Notes under the pieces: generated by a model
Told to the model about the DNA's origin: nothing
What the model saw: only the letters and a program-made list of their open reading frames with translations
The model's database searches: none
Translations under genes and position numbers: made by a program
Assembly (NCBI GenBank): GCA_032209605.1
Contig: JASFXZ010000027.1
Location: 7,521,372 to 7,585,371, forward strand
Reading direction: 5' to 3'
Source of the DNA: Mactromeris polynyma
Taxonomy: Eukaryota; Mollusca; Bivalvia; Venerida; Mactridae
Length of the DNA: 64,000 nucleotides
Shown: piece by piece, positions 12,551 through 24,676 of the stretch
Layout of the letters: each line of letters begins with the position of its first letter
Numbering within the stretch: the stretch's first letter is position 1

Positions 12551-14092
12551 AATGCTCCGTTCTTACCGCCGATCTGAGTACCTCGATCTCCCTGACTGGC
12601 CAAATTCCGCGACCAAGCTCGACCAGGTGTTTGGACGGAGGTCTACACGACGGAGGGGGACCTCCGCAAGACCTTTAGGTGGACCATACTAGATCAACTC
12701 AAGACCCTTCAAGACCACTTCAAGACCACTTGCCGATACCCATCCCGACTTCTACTCGACCTTCCCGACCCCTTCCTGATGTCTACCCGATCAACACGAC
12801 CAGCCCGACATTTTCTCGACCTATACCCGACCTCTACCCAACTGTAGACCATGTACTATCGGGCACGATCGCAGCAGACTAGGTATAAAGCTGTAGTATT
12901 TTGTTCGGTTTCATTTGACCAAAGACTATCGAAGAAGCAACACCATGAAAGTTGAGCAGCAGGCAATATAAAGACGTCGGTCAGAGGTTGCCATACAGCT
13001 GGCAACTATTCTAGCTTAAGAGGAATAACAGGAAGAGGCTCTGACTGAGCTTCAACGCAGAGGAATAAGACGTAGGCGTGTACAACGTCGCAAGGCTATT
13101 TGGTGTAGGCAGTGACTGGCACGTAGACCACTGTATAGGCAGTATGAACAACTTCTGCAAGAACTCAACCGTGAAGACCCTAATGGGTATAAGAATTCCC
13201 TCACAATGGATGCTTATTTGTTTGGGAAGATTGTTGACCGTATATCACCAAGAAAAAAGGCAAGACACCAACTACAGGTAATTACACAATTATTTTCTTT
13301 TCTATGTTTGACTTCTTCTCCCGAGCCCATGGGCAAATTGATCCGAAACTACGGCGTCTATCTTGAGCATCTATTTTCTTTTCGTCACTTGAAATAATTG
13401 CAATATCACTAACATATAAACCATAAGTATGTTTATATGTCCGTGGCAATATTTATATATAATTACATAATTTATAATTTGTTAAACTGTTGTATACAAA
13501 GTTAAACTATGTAGAAAAGAAGACATATTGTTATCTAATTTTAGAACTGTTATTTATGATTTGTACAACTTTTTTCTTAGTTTAGGCAAGCCCTGGAACC
13601 TGGACTTAAGTTGGCTGTCACCCTTCGCCACCTTGCAACTGGTGCTTCCTTTGCAGACCTGATGTACTCCTTCCGTGTAGCTAAGCACACTATGTGCATC
13701 TTCATACCAGAAGTGTTAGAAGCCATCATACAGAAGTATGCCTAGGAGGTACTGCCACCTGTCATCACCCCTGAGCAGTGGAAGGAGATTGCCGATTGAC
13801 TTCTAAACCAAGTGGAACTTTCCTCATGCCTGTGGGGCAATTAATGGCAAGCATGTCCGTCTAAAGAACCCAAGGACTCTGGTTCACTGTTCTATAATTA
13901 CAAGGGTTATAATTTCCAATGCTATTATTCGCAGTCGTCGATGCAAACTACAAGTTCATCTGGATCAATGTCGGAGCTAATGGCAGTGCCTCTGATGCTC
14001 AGCTGCTTAACAACTGTGAACTCAAGAACATCATTTCACGACCGCATGATCGAGTTTGATCGAGGTACTCAGATCGGCGGTGAGAACGGGCC
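12551..14092 (+). mobile_element. Decayed PIF/Harbinger DNA transposon
   Basis: Terminal inverted repeats of about 38 bp: the left holds TTACCGCCGATCTGAGTACC at about 12563 and the right holds its inverse ending near 14092. The interior carries a transposase broken by stops and frameshifts. Readable pieces include MDAYLFGKIVDRISPRKKA, LKLAVTLRHLATGASFADL, SFRVAKHTMCIFIPEVLEA, KWNFPHACGAINGKHVRLKN and, in another frame, VVDANYKFIWINVGANGSAS. These are the first catalytic Asp (here changed to Asn in AINGKH) and the VVDANYKF second-Asp region of the Harbinger nuclease. It cannot be active. The expected 3-bp target duplication could not be settled. Confidence 0.85.
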
Positions 14093-14835
14093 ATTACATT
14101 TCAAAGTTGGTGTATTGAAATTGTCGTGTTTGTCCGTAACCTTGACGGAGAAAAAGCCGCTGTTGTGTTTTGGTAGAAAGTAAACCAAACATCATTTATA
14201 GTTTCACGCTCGTGAGCATTTCCTTACCTAAGTTGACATGAATCGGTCCAGAACGTTCGCGGTCAATCTAACAGCACTTTTTTATTTCTCGAATTATTTC
14301 AGTTTTGAACAGTGCATTGGGCCTACATGTAATTAGCATGTGAAATTTCTTGCGCTGGCTATATCATTGCAACATACGGATGACTGGCATTAGGAAGTGA
14401 AATGTTTTTTTCATACCACATTCCTTCATTTTCCTGTTTGCTGACGAAATATTTTGATCTAGTGTAGGCCCTATTTGTGTATAAAAGTTGTTCATAACTT
14501 TTTCTTTCAAAGAAAATGATGGTTTGCCTTTTGTTTTTATTTACACCAGTAATGTATATGCGCATTTCTTACCCAATAATATCAATGTTCAAAATTTTGC
14601 AGAATACCGTTTGCGTTATTACATCAATGTTGTTTTATTTTCTCTACATATTCCCTTCAAATATTTCTTAATAATTATTTTGCTACACTTTTTCCGGCGA
14701 CATTGATGCCTTGCATCCGAATTCTCTTCTTATTATTATCCGTTCTCGTACATTTTTGCCGGTCTGATATTAAGATGCATATCTTAATAATTCCAAATTC
14801 AGCAAATCCCTGCATTCTGATTGACTAATCGGAGG

Positions 14836-14934
14836 CGTTCATACATGCATGAACGTCCAAATTTCATTGTATTGATCTTCCGGGTTTTATTCAATGTGTG
14901 CGTTCTGATCGGCGTTTACACATGCATGAACGCC
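14836..14934. other. Two hyphenated palindromes upstream of gene A
   Basis: GCGTTCATACATGCATGAACG (positions 14835-14855) and GGCGTTTACACATGCATGAA followed by CGCC (14911-14934) are near-perfect inverted repeats sharing the core ACATGCATGAACG. They lie about 75 bp apart and 260-360 bp before the gene A start. They may be protein-binding sites or remnants of a repeat. Confidence 0.45.
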
Positions 14935-15089
14935 AAAAAATGGTCGTTTAATCCTATAATGAGTTACCTTCAATAAATAAATTATATGTTTTTGATATGA
15001 GGAAATATAAATCTACAACTGGTGTTTACGGAAAATTCGCAACGTAATTGTAACAAACATTCTAAATAAAAATGATCAAGTTTGCTTAT

Positions 15090-15195
15090 AATTAACCATT
15101 CTTACGGAAATCGCGGGAAACTTTGTTGAACGACGTCTAAGACGTCAGACCGGAAGTGACGCGAGTTTGACGACCAGTGAGTCAACAGAGACAAG
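15090..15195 (+). promoter_or_regulatory. Gene A proximal promoter (E2F-like, CRE-like and ETS-like sites, no TATA)
   Basis: The block just before the start codon is nearly identical to that of gene B (37040-37134). Shared elements in order: CGCGGGAAACTTTG (E2F-like), ACGTC...GACGTCAG (CRE-like, partly palindromic), ACCGGAAGTGACG (ETS site joined to a CRE half site) and TTTGACGACCAG. No TATA box. Conservation of these sites between paralogues, while surrounding DNA has diverged, supports function. Factor names are consensus-based inference. Confidence 0.6.
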
Positions 15196-18100
15196 ATGAC
15201 CACCGAAGCGGATAGAGGTTAGTTGCGTTTATCATAAATATGGCGCCTTTTGAGATACCAATTATTTTGGCATGCGTGAAACAAATAATTTCGTTCAGCG
15301 AAATTTTTTAATATTTTAAATTCGAAACACACCTTGGCCAGTGATTATTTTATTCCATTTAAAATTGTTCTTGCGCCATTTAAGGCGTTTTATTATAGAT
15401 ATTATGACTTTCGCTTGAAAACGTCGCGTGTGCCGACACTGTTGAAATTGCGATACTTGTATAATTAAAAATGTATAGAAAATATTTGAGATTTGATTTA
15501 TTTCCGACGTACATCTAGAATATTGTTCGCATAAATCAGAAAGTTTTATTGTTATCGCTTAAAGTATATAAACTACACGCAGGTATATAAATACATTGTA
15601 CGTTTTGCGAACCGTTTTTAAGTTTGTATAATATAATTTTGCAGAGCCGTCGCCAAAAGGTACGCTCACTTACTACCGGTAGTTTAACCACATCTGAAAA
15701 TATGCATGAAGACGTAATAAGTTGGACAGATGAATGCTCAAACTAAACATTACCATGAATAAAATATAAACGTTTAAAACTTTTCTGAAAACACGTGTAA
15801 TGCATAGTATAATACATTATAACGGTCATTTTGACGTAAATTCGGAAGTCATATTGTTACAATCGTAACCTTCAATCCATGCAATAAATTACCGATGTAT
15901 TAATGTCTTATTTATAAAACACATAGGGCTGCCAATGATAAACATTGTTTCTGCTGTAAACAGGATTATATTGACAATTTTCCTTTTTGTGCCCACTCAC
16001 CTCCTTATTACATTTACCCCCTTCTCATTTTGTCTTTCCCTTTCTTGTACTAGTCTTGCAACAGCGGGTATTTTAATCGGTTACTGCAGTGATTTATATT
16101 ATTTACTAAACTTGTATGCATCGGACACGGATGCCCCACTTGCTACTTTTGTCACAAGTCAAGGGCCACAAAGCTGGGTCCGTATTCACAAACGTTTTAT
16201 GACTGAATCTCAGACTTAGACTTTAAAACGATAAATTTTCATTTTGTTCCTACATAATTATTACACAATTTATTTTGATTAAACATGGTAAAGTGTAGTA
16301 TGAGTAACAAGAAATATTCAGGCAAAAATTTACCCGTTTTAATATTATGAAAACGAAATGCTTGTAAATTTATTTTTTGCAATTTTAAAGTCTAAGTCTG
16401 AGATTCAGTCTTAAAACGTTTGTGAATACGGGCCCTGGTGTTACTGGACCGATATAAAACTTTTTATACTAATAGAGATGTATGTGAAGTTTGGTGACTG
16501 TATAGCAATTACTAAAGGAGCAGTGCGCGCCACAAACTTTCCATTTAGAACACTTTGATTTTGACCAAGTCAAGGGCCATAACTCTCGTGTTACTGGTCC
16601 GATATATGAAACCCAGTTGTAAAACTTCTCATCCCAAATATTGGTTATGTCAAGTTTAGTGACTCTAGGTCATTTAGCAAAGTAGCAGCGTGTGTCGCAT
16701 GATTATTGGGACGTACGTACAAGATTGAATCTATATGCCCCCTAAGTGGGATATTACAAAGAATACCACGCAACTAATTGACATTCATTATCTGGGTTAT
16801 CATTGGTATGACACGTTAATCTTGGCAGTAGAGTCTATTTCGCTAAAAGCAAGACTGATTTAAGATATTTGATTAAATAACTGTTTATTATTAGTGTCTT
16901 TCATTAAAACTTTTTTGCTTTGTTTTTTTAAGTTTGAGCCCATTTCAGTTCGATAACGTCGATGTGATTAGACGCTGGAAAATTAATTTTTGAATCAAGC
17001 GCGTGCTTAACGATGTGTATTGAGGTATATTATGGTGAATACAATGCAGGCAATATAAGCGCAAGTGAAATAAAAGAAATTTGATCTACAGCAAGTATTT
17101 CCGTTATATTTGATAAGGAAAACATTTTGATTATTAAGAATAAGACCAAACATTGTGATAAAGCCAAACCCGAAAAAATGCATAGGTTTAATTATTAGAT
17201 CTAGACTGTATATATATGGAATTAAAATCTTGCTCAGTTAATTAAGTCTTATGAAAATTTGGATTTGCAGTATTATAAATTCGTTATACTGGTTGATGAC
17301 ATGATATAACTGATAATATTCGTTATACTGGTTGATGACAGGATATAACTGATAATATTCGTTATACTGGTTGATGACAGGATATCACTGATAATATTCG
17401 TTATACTGGTTGATGGCAGGATATAACTGATAATATTCGTTATACTGGTTGATGACAGGATATAAATGATAAAATTCGTTATATTGGTTGATGGCAGGAT
17501 ATAACTGATAATATTCGTTATACTGGTTGATTGCAGGATATAACTGATAATATTTGTTATACTGGTTGATGACAATATATAACTGATAATTTTCGTTATA
17601 CTGGTTGATGGCAGGATATAACTGATAATATTCGTTATACTGGTTGATGACAGGATATAACTGATAATATTCGTTATACTGGTTGATGGCAGGATATAAC
17701 TGATAATATTCGTTATACTGGTTGATGGCAGGATATAACTGATAATATTCGTTATACTGGTTGATGACAGGATATAACTGATAATATTCGTTATACTGGT
17801 TGATGGCATTATAAATGATAATATTCGTTATACTGGTTGATGACAGGATATAAATGATAATTTTCGTTATACTGGTTGATGACAGGATATAACTGATAAT
17901 ATTCGTTATACTGGTTGATGGCAGGATATAAATGATAATATTCGTTATACTGGTTGATGACAGGATATAAATGATAATATTCGTTATACTGGTTGATGAC
18001 AGGATATAACTAATACTATACAAACATAGATCTTTACATACGAAACTACCACGGCCGGAACTCTGTCTCACTACTAAATATATCATTCCGGGTACGATTT

Positions 18101-21100
18101 CTTGGTATTCAGTACTACAAAACCTCTTGGCTGTGAAGCTTATTCGTTGATAGATGGACAAATAAGCTTTATAGTTACAATGTACATGACTTTACCCTGT
18201 TTTATAGTGATGTTTTATTAACCGCGAGCGCATGAATACATCATTTTGTCCAATTTATTTCAAAATGGTTGTACAGATTTGTTTGTGCTTTTCCGCGCAA
18301 TAGACGCAGAAACGTTTCAATAGTGTTTTCATACAAAAGCAAATCAAACTTTGTTATAGTTAACGGACGGATGTACTTTCTTAACTAAATTGACACGGGT
18401 CGGTCCTGGCAGCACCAGTTCGCCGTCAATCTAATACCACTATACCTACATCAATGAATACATATCGACCAAGAAAGTATGAAGTTCCCCTTTTCCAAAC
18501 GTGCAGTTCTTTCACTTGACACAATATTCATATTCTTCCCCCCTTCAGACTATTATTGCTAATTTTCTTGACTTGTTCCGTGATGTATTCCATCCATTAA
18601 ATATGCCCCCTTGTTGTCCCCCTAAATTTCCCTTGTTGTTCTTTATGGTCGGTCAGACCATTCCTTGCACCCCTATTCCCATACATGTTTCCCTTGCACC
18701 ACTTTTCCCATGCATGTTTACACTTGCACCCATATTCCCATACATGTTTACTCTTGCACCCCTACTCCCATACATGTGTACCCTTGCAGCAATATTCCCA
18801 TGCATGTTTACTCTTGCACCCCTATTCCCATACATGTTTACCCTTGCACCCATATTCCAATACTTGTTTACCCTTGCTCCCATATTCCCATACATGTGTA
18901 CTCTTGCACCCCTATTCCCATACATGTGAACCCTTGCACTACTATTCCCATACATGTGTAACATTGCACCACTATTCCCATACATGTGTAACCTTGCACC
19001 CCTATTCCCATGCATGTGTACCCTTGCACCACTATTCCCATACATGTGTAACCTTGCACCCCTTTTCCCATACATGTGTAACCTTGCACCCCTATTCCCA
19101 TGCATGTTTACTCTTGCAACCCTATTCCCATGCATGTTTACTCTTGCAACCCTATTCCCATACATGTTTACTCTTGCACCCATATTACCATACATGTTTA
19201 CCCTTGCACCCATATTCCCATACATGTTTACCCTTGCATCCATATTCCTATACGTGTGTACTTTTGCACCCCTATTCCCATACATGTTTACATTTGCACC
19301 CATATTCCAATACATGTTTACCCTTGCACCCATATTCCAATACATGTTTACTCTTGCTCCCATAATCTCATATATGTTTACTCTTGCACCCATATTCCAA
19401 TACATGTTTACTCTTGCTCCCATATTCCAATACATGTTTACTCTTACTCCCATATTCTAATACATGTTTACTCTTGCACCCATATTCCAATACATGTTTA
19501 CTCTTGCTCCCATAATCCCATACATGTTTACTCTTGCTCCAATATTCCAATACATGTTAACTCTTGCACCCATATTCCAATACATGTTTACTCTTGCTCC
19601 CATAATCCCATACATGTTTACTCTTGCACCCATATTCTTATACATGTTTACTCTTGCACCCATATTCCCTTACATGTTTACTCTTGCTCCCATATTCCAA
19701 TACATGTTTACTCTTGCTCCCATATTCCAATACATGTTTACTCTTGCTCTCATAATCCCATACATTTTTACTCTTGCACCCATATTCTTATACATGTTTA
19801 CTCTTGCACCCATATTCTTATACATGTTTACTATTGCTCCCATATTCCAATACATGTTTACTCTTGCTCCCATATTCTTATACATGTTTACTCTTGCACC
19901 CATATTCTTATACATGTTTACTCTTGCACCCATATTCTTATACATGTTTACTCTTGCACCCATATTCTTATACATGTTTACTCTTGCTCCCATATTCTTA
20001 TACATGTTTACTCTTGCACCCATATTCTTATACATGTTTACTCTTGCACCCATATTCCCTTACATGTTTACTCTTGCTCCCATATTCCAATTCATGTTTA
20101 CTCTTGCGCCCATATTCCAATACATGTTTACTATTGCTCCCATAATCCCATACATATTTACTCTTGCACCCATATTCTTATACATGTTTACTCTTGCTCC
20201 CATAATCCCATATATGTTAATCTTGCATCCATATTCTTATACATGTTTACTCTTGCACCCATATTCCAATACATGTTTACTCTAGCACCCATATTATTTC
20301 AGCAAACGAAGAAGGGCAGGCAAAAGCCTTAAAATATTACAAGCTACTGGCTGTAGTTCTGGGTTTGCTTGGTATTGGTATGCTGGGATGTGGAATTGTT
20401 GCTTCACTAAATATAGATGATGAAACTTTCGGACCACCATACTTTGTTGGTGGATATATTGTTGGAATAATGGTATGATAGATTTTAGATATATTTCTTT
20501 ACAACGTGGTAATTTAATACATTATATCACGCATGACTGAAACAATGCATATATAAGAATTTATAAAGACACAAAATGAGACCTTCTCCCCACGTCCGGC
20601 CTATTGCTGCCAGCTGTCTTGACTTGTCCTGTGATGTATTCCATCCATTAAATTCCCATCTGTTTGTCCTCATTGATTCTCCTAGTTATCACTTATGGAC
20701 GGCCAGGCCATTCCTTGCGCCACTGTTCCCGTTCGTATTTACACATGTGTCTCCTCAAATGCCTTATGTTGTACGGATTGTTGTTTTCCCGATGGTCTGT
20801 GTGATCTCATATTTCTTTGAGGCCCTTCCTGAGGGAGGCAATTGGAAACAATGCAGCGCAGGCAATTATTTCATCAAACATTTTCTCATCGGTAGTCAAA
20901 TAGTTTGCTATATTATTATGGGACATCATTTGATTTGTATATGCAGGGAAATGAACATTTCATCAGTGACGAGTTTCCAATCATTTAAAGTCTAATAACC
21001 ATCTTCAAAACAAAGCACCTGATACCGCGACTTGAATTTTTTGCAAACTGGTGAACTTATATCTTTATATACCCTATGGCTTTGCTTATTTGTAATGGCA

Positions 21101-23296
21101 TTCCCAGCAAATATCTGAGAAACATTAAGCACATAATTAGCTAAATGATTGATAAATGCATTGTGAGTGCGATACTTAAATATTCAACCGTTTAACGTTT
21201 TCTCTTTCCGGTGAAACACATACGCTGAATACAAGAACAATTTAAAATAAATTTCGTTTATGAGTTTAAAGGGGAGACATTCCGAAACAAATGAGCTTTT
21301 TCGAGGACTGAGCTAGAAATTGTTACCAAACGTTATCATGGCTAACGTATATATCTACATATGTTTCATAGGCATTATTCTCTGCGTTGATGTGCACTTC
21401 TGTCGTATCGAAAGCGGAAGATGCAAGCAGTGATGTTAAAAAGCAAGAAGTTGCATCTGCGGTAAGTTTTATTTGGGGCATACATTTGTACGGGAATTTT
21501 AAATAAACATCATTCTTTACATTCGAGTATCTCTACTCTTCACTCTGTATACTTCTCTTTGTACATTTAATCGAAAAAAAACACATTTGGGCGCAATCAA
21601 CATGTTTAACCAGGCCGGTAATGATGAAAGTGTTTTCTTTACCTCATCTGTTCTTTCCTATTTGTTCAACTGACAAAAAACAGTTTATATGAAAGGTTTA
21701 TAATCCTGACGAAATGAAAACTACCGTGTGCAAGAGTTTAAATAAATCAGCTATGGACAGATTCTCGCACCTTTTTTAAGTGCATGCCATTCGATAGTGT
21801 TTTAAGACTGAATGAAGTTATATATTTATAGTTTTATACCATACGGGGTATGGCAGGAAATGACCAGTGAGAATGTCTCTTAGGACTTTTTTCCATGGAG
21901 TATCTTTAGGCATTTACTCAACCCTGTTGGAATTTTGGGTTGTAACACTGTTAATTAAAATACATTTAGATATGTTGTGTTCTTTTATGTAAATAGCAGA
22001 ATGAAGTATTCTGGGGCTTTATATATTAATAGCAAATATTTTTCCGGATGTGTTTATTAAAGTTTAGTTGATCGTTTGTGAGCGCGAGACCATAAGTTGT
22101 TGCACAGTAGTCTATACCCATTCATGTGTATATTTACGCTCCCACACAGCGCTTTGATTCCACTGCCATTACATGCATATATTTGATGTTTTTCCGTGAT
22201 ACTAAATTGCATTGGTCGGCACGATAACTATTGAGTTGATAAGCTTCTTGAGTTTCGTGTCTTGGGACATTTCGACGATCTAGCTAATCGGTTTTATTTC
22301 ATGTCATTTAGCGTTTACAGAAGGCAGTGTTTCGTTCTTTCATCGAGGATTGTACTGATACGTGTTACACATATAATGGTGACTTTTTTCAAGTACCACC
22401 AAATGCTGAGTAACGGGATGACGCATTTTAAAATATACACAGATTTTCGCATCGACAACTGTATGAAATGCCTTAAATGATTACACATATACAGGCATCG
22501 GAATAATTGTGGCATGCCGACGAAACGTTATTGACTTATGTTCGATATATTTTGTTTATCTAGCAAATAACATTGTCATAGCGTGTGAAATATATGTCAC
22601 AAACACTGTACAGCCACCATAAAGCACAATGAGACATGAATGTATATATGTAAACAGAACAAAAGGGACTCAAGGCACAACCATTAATCCACCATGTCAT
22701 TAAAATTTTGATATTTGTTTCTGCTTGAGTTTATTAATATAAGGTTAGATATAATTGTTTTCTGTACTAAAGGTTGTTATATGGTTATATGTTTTCAGAT
22801 ACAATGCAACTACGTGCTGTCTCTGTTCATGCTAATAGGAAGTTTTATGAGTTTAGTATTTGCTGGTATGGGTGGATTTATATTTTCCGAAGATAAGAGT
22901 CCCTTAAACAAGAACTTAACTATTGTCATAGGTATTGGCTGTATACTTGGTTTCATCATTGCCATTGCATCTATGTGTACTATATGTACCTACGGCAAGT
23001 ACTTTGGTATTGTAATAACACAAGGACGTAGAGGTCACACGGTGATTATTAACACCAATAATGCAACAGCCCCAATGGGTGGAGTACATGCGACTACAAC
23101 TATGTTCCAATCAGGACAAGTGAACAATGCACCATTGAAACAACTCCAAATGCAGAATCAGCTTCTGCAACAACAGTTGGACCTCCAGAGACAACTGAAT
23201 CAACAACAACAGTATGGTGGTGGATTTTCTCCTCAAGCTCCCCCTCCCCCCATGTATAACGCTCCACCACCACCCAGTTATAGTACTTTGAAGTGA
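15196..23296 (+). CDS. Gene A: four-helix membrane protein with coiled-coil and PPxY tail (259 aa)
   Basis: Exons 15196-15217, 20303-20472, 21372-21461 and 22799-23296; phases match genes B and C exactly. The start is MTTEADR, in a conserved context with gene B. Predicted helices: 22-43, 56-77, 98-121 and 135-160. Short cytoplasmic N-terminus; helix 1-2 loop NIDDETFGPPYF; charged helix 2-3 loop with DVKKQE; helix 3-4 loop SEDKSPLNKNLT with an N-L-T sequon; Cys-rich end of helix 4 (MCTICTYGKYFG), a possible palmitoylation site. The tail has RRG, a Gln/Leu-rich amphipathic stretch (about residues 207-233), GGGF, and two PPxY motifs (PPMY, PPSY) near the C-terminus STLK. PPxY binds WW domains, for example NEDD4-type ubiquitin ligases. 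Topology resembles MS4A/CD20-like proteins, but no family is confirmed. Intron 1 holds two minisatellites. Confidence 0.85.
16140..16740 (+). repeat. Two copies of a dispersed repeat containing CAAGTCAAGGGCCA
   Basis: The motif AAGTCAAGGGCCA followed by a TGTTACTGGNCCGATAT block occurs at 16156 (split by the MITE at 16177-16435) and again at about 16568, followed by similar text (TCAAGTTTAGTGACT / TGAAGTTTGGTGACT). These are tandem, diverged units of a common non-coding repeat. Confidence 0.55.
16177..16435. mobile_element. Palindromic MITE with ~50-bp TIRs, copy 1
   Basis: GGTCCGTATTCACAAACG and CTGAATCTCAGACTTAGACT on the left are matched by AGTCTAAGTCTGAGATTCAG and CGTTTGTGAATACGGGCCC on the right. 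A second copy lies at 36604-36863. This one has landed inside another dispersed repeat, splitting AAGTCAAGGGCCA...CTGG from TGTTACTGG. It lies in intron 1 of gene A. Confidence 0.85.
17279..18012. repeat. 39-bp minisatellite, about 19 copies (intron 1 of gene A)
   Basis: The unit is 39 bp, with core TTCGTTATACTGGTTGATGR and CAGGATATAACTGATAATA. Variants include GACAGG versus GGCAGG and AAATGATAAT versus ACTGATAAT. Because 39 is a multiple of three, the array gives long meaningless open frames on the minus strand. No equivalent is present in gene B or C. Confidence 0.95.
18540..18690 (+). repeat. Dispersed repeat R1, 5' part, running into the 30-bp array
   Basis: CTTGACTTGTTCCGTGATGT, ATTCCATCCATTAAAT and ATGGTCGGTCAGACCATTCC match the R1 family (other copies at 20577, 27000, 29157, 39620, 51110 and 59170-reverse). 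Normal R1 continues into TCCTCAAATGCCTTATGTTT; here the sequence instead continues as the 30-bp minisatellite. Confidence 0.85.
18663..20300. repeat. 30-bp minisatellite, about 54 copies, ending at the exon 2 acceptor of gene A
   Basis: The unit is 30 bp: CTTGCACCCATATTCCCATA then CATGTTTACC/CTC. Internal variants form blocks: CACCACTATTCC units near 18.93-19.1 kb and ATATTCTTATAC units at 19.77-20.05 kb. Length divisible by three leaves several frames open on both strands, up to 410 codons; these are not genes. The last unit ends directly before ATTTCAG, the intron 1 acceptor. Confidence 0.97.
20577..20815 (+). repeat. R1 dispersed repeat copy in intron 2 of gene A
   Basis: It matches R1 from TTCTCCCCAC...CGGCCTATTGCTGCCAGCTG through TTCCATCCATTAAAT and GGACGGCCAGGCCATTCCTT to CTCAAATGCCTTATGTT. 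Gene B has an R1 copy at the corresponding intron position (39620-39905). Gene C has none. Confidence 0.85.
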
Positions 23297-23542
23297 CAAT
23301 CTGATCTTTCTCAAGTCTTTTTACTTTCTGTGATATATCTCATACATGATATATTTTATTATTCGTTCTATTTGATATATAATGTATTGTTATCGTTTCA
23401 TCAGCACCCGCGTCCGTGTCACAAAAGCTTGCATATATGTAGATTCCATATCAACTACCGAACAGACTGCTTTCAAGCACAATCCTTTTGCATTATGATA
23501 GAACTTCGTAACATGTTTCAGATTTATGGCTAGTGATATAGC

Positions 23543-23800
23543 GCCCGACCGAATAGCTCAGTTGGTAGAGCACTGGGCAGTCACTCTGCATATCCAGGTT
23601 CGATTCCAGATCGGGTTAGGTCATGCCCTTCTTTGACATTTGGCCACGTTCATGTCCGCCACGTCTGAATCATGTGAGTTGCAGATTGGAAAGTATGTAC
23701 TGGTTGATAATTAATTCCAGGAAAACAGGTTAGTCAACTGACCGCTAGGCATCACAGAAACAATGTTGCAAAATGTCGTTTAACCCAATATTAAAAGGAG
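23543..23800 (+). mobile_element. tRNA-derived SINE in the 3' flank of gene A
   Basis: The head (23543-23617) has a pol III A box (TAGCTCAGTTGGTAGAGC) and B box (GGTTCGATTCC) and pairing CCCGA/TCGGG ends. The anticodon arm does not fold, so it is not a working tRNA. The body (GAATCATGTGAGTTGCAG, GGTTGATAATTAATTCCAGG, ACTGACCGCTAGGCATCACA) resembles tRNA-headed SINEs of bivalves. The same insertion with the same flank (TGGCTAGTGATATAGCG) occurs at gene B. Confidence 0.75.
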
Positions 23801-24129
23801 TGTAACAGCCAGTAATAACTTGCTCTGAAGGTGAGCGCCTTCTAGGAAGTATGATTTGCTTTTTTCAACTCGCCTCCTAACTGAGATGGAGCACGTGCGT
23901 ACTGGTCGTGTATGTTGTAAAACTAAAGGCTAATACATGTACATACAAAGAATATATACGTGTTTTATGTTAAAATATTACCATTTTGTGGTTTCTTTGA
24001 AAGTTTTCAAAACATACAAGTTAATATTGATAGATCTGTTGATTAAACTTACAGTTGTGTATATGAATATTATGTGTCAATGTTCATCCTATTGTTGTTG
24101 GTTCTTTGTTATTTACACCAATTTTTAAA

Positions 24130-24135
24130 AATAAA
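24130..24135 (+). terminator. Candidate polyadenylation signal of gene A
   Basis: AATAAA sits in a block (TTATTTACACCAATTTT then AATAAATTATTTCACT) conserved at gene B (45243-45248). It is about 835 bp after the stop codon. Similarity between the A and B flanks ends a few tens of bases later, which fits the end of the transcription unit or of the duplicated segment. Confidence 0.45.
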
Positions 24136-24676
24136 TTATTTCACTAATACTGACGTACAATATGAATTTAATATTTATGGTGACTTTATAGTTATAACAC
24201 ACAATCAAAAAGTTATTTCGGAGAGTGATGTTTTAGCTTATCTGATTAACCTCGTATTGAATCATACATGTATGCAGGTACATTAAGTAATCCACTGACT
24301 TGCTCACTGACTGTGGCACACAGTTACTTACTGACGACTTACCCAATGTCTGAATGACTTTCACACCGACTTGTAGTCGACAATATGGTACATAGTGTAG
24401 TCGTAACATTGTTTTAGTATCTCAATATATATCATTTTATAGTTTACTTCTATTTGTCTTTATTTTCAATCATTTTCCCTACTAGCAGTATCTAAGATTA
24501 TGTCTTATTAATATAACTAAAATATTCCAGTCTTTACATAAGGTTTTTTATTTACAATTTTGTGGTTATTTCGCATTATGATGTAAGCAATTTACTTACT
24601 GGGAACAAGGTCAGTAAAAGGCTGCTTGTGTCCTCATACTGTATTATATACAGTGTATTTGTTGTTATTTAATGGT

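Noticed and set aside
17273..18161. Minus-strand frames of 178 and 258 codons with ITNIISYI-type repeats
   Set aside because: Same artefact from the 39-bp intronic array; two frames overlap with equal openness.
18653..20332. Long open frames (up to 410 codons plus strand, 266 minus) with decapeptide repeats
   Set aside because: They come from a 30-bp tandem array whose length is divisible by three, so several frames on both strands stay open. Substitutions show no codon-position bias by eye, and the array is intronic.
20341..20472. Gene A as a pseudogene because of minisatellite invasion
   Set aside because: All four coding exons remain intact, with consensus splice sites and conserved residues, so function is more likely retained.
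23543..23617. Functional tRNA gene
   Set aside because: A and B boxes are present but the anticodon stem does not pair and the same sequence with a shared non-tRNA body recurs at 44636; it is a SINE head.
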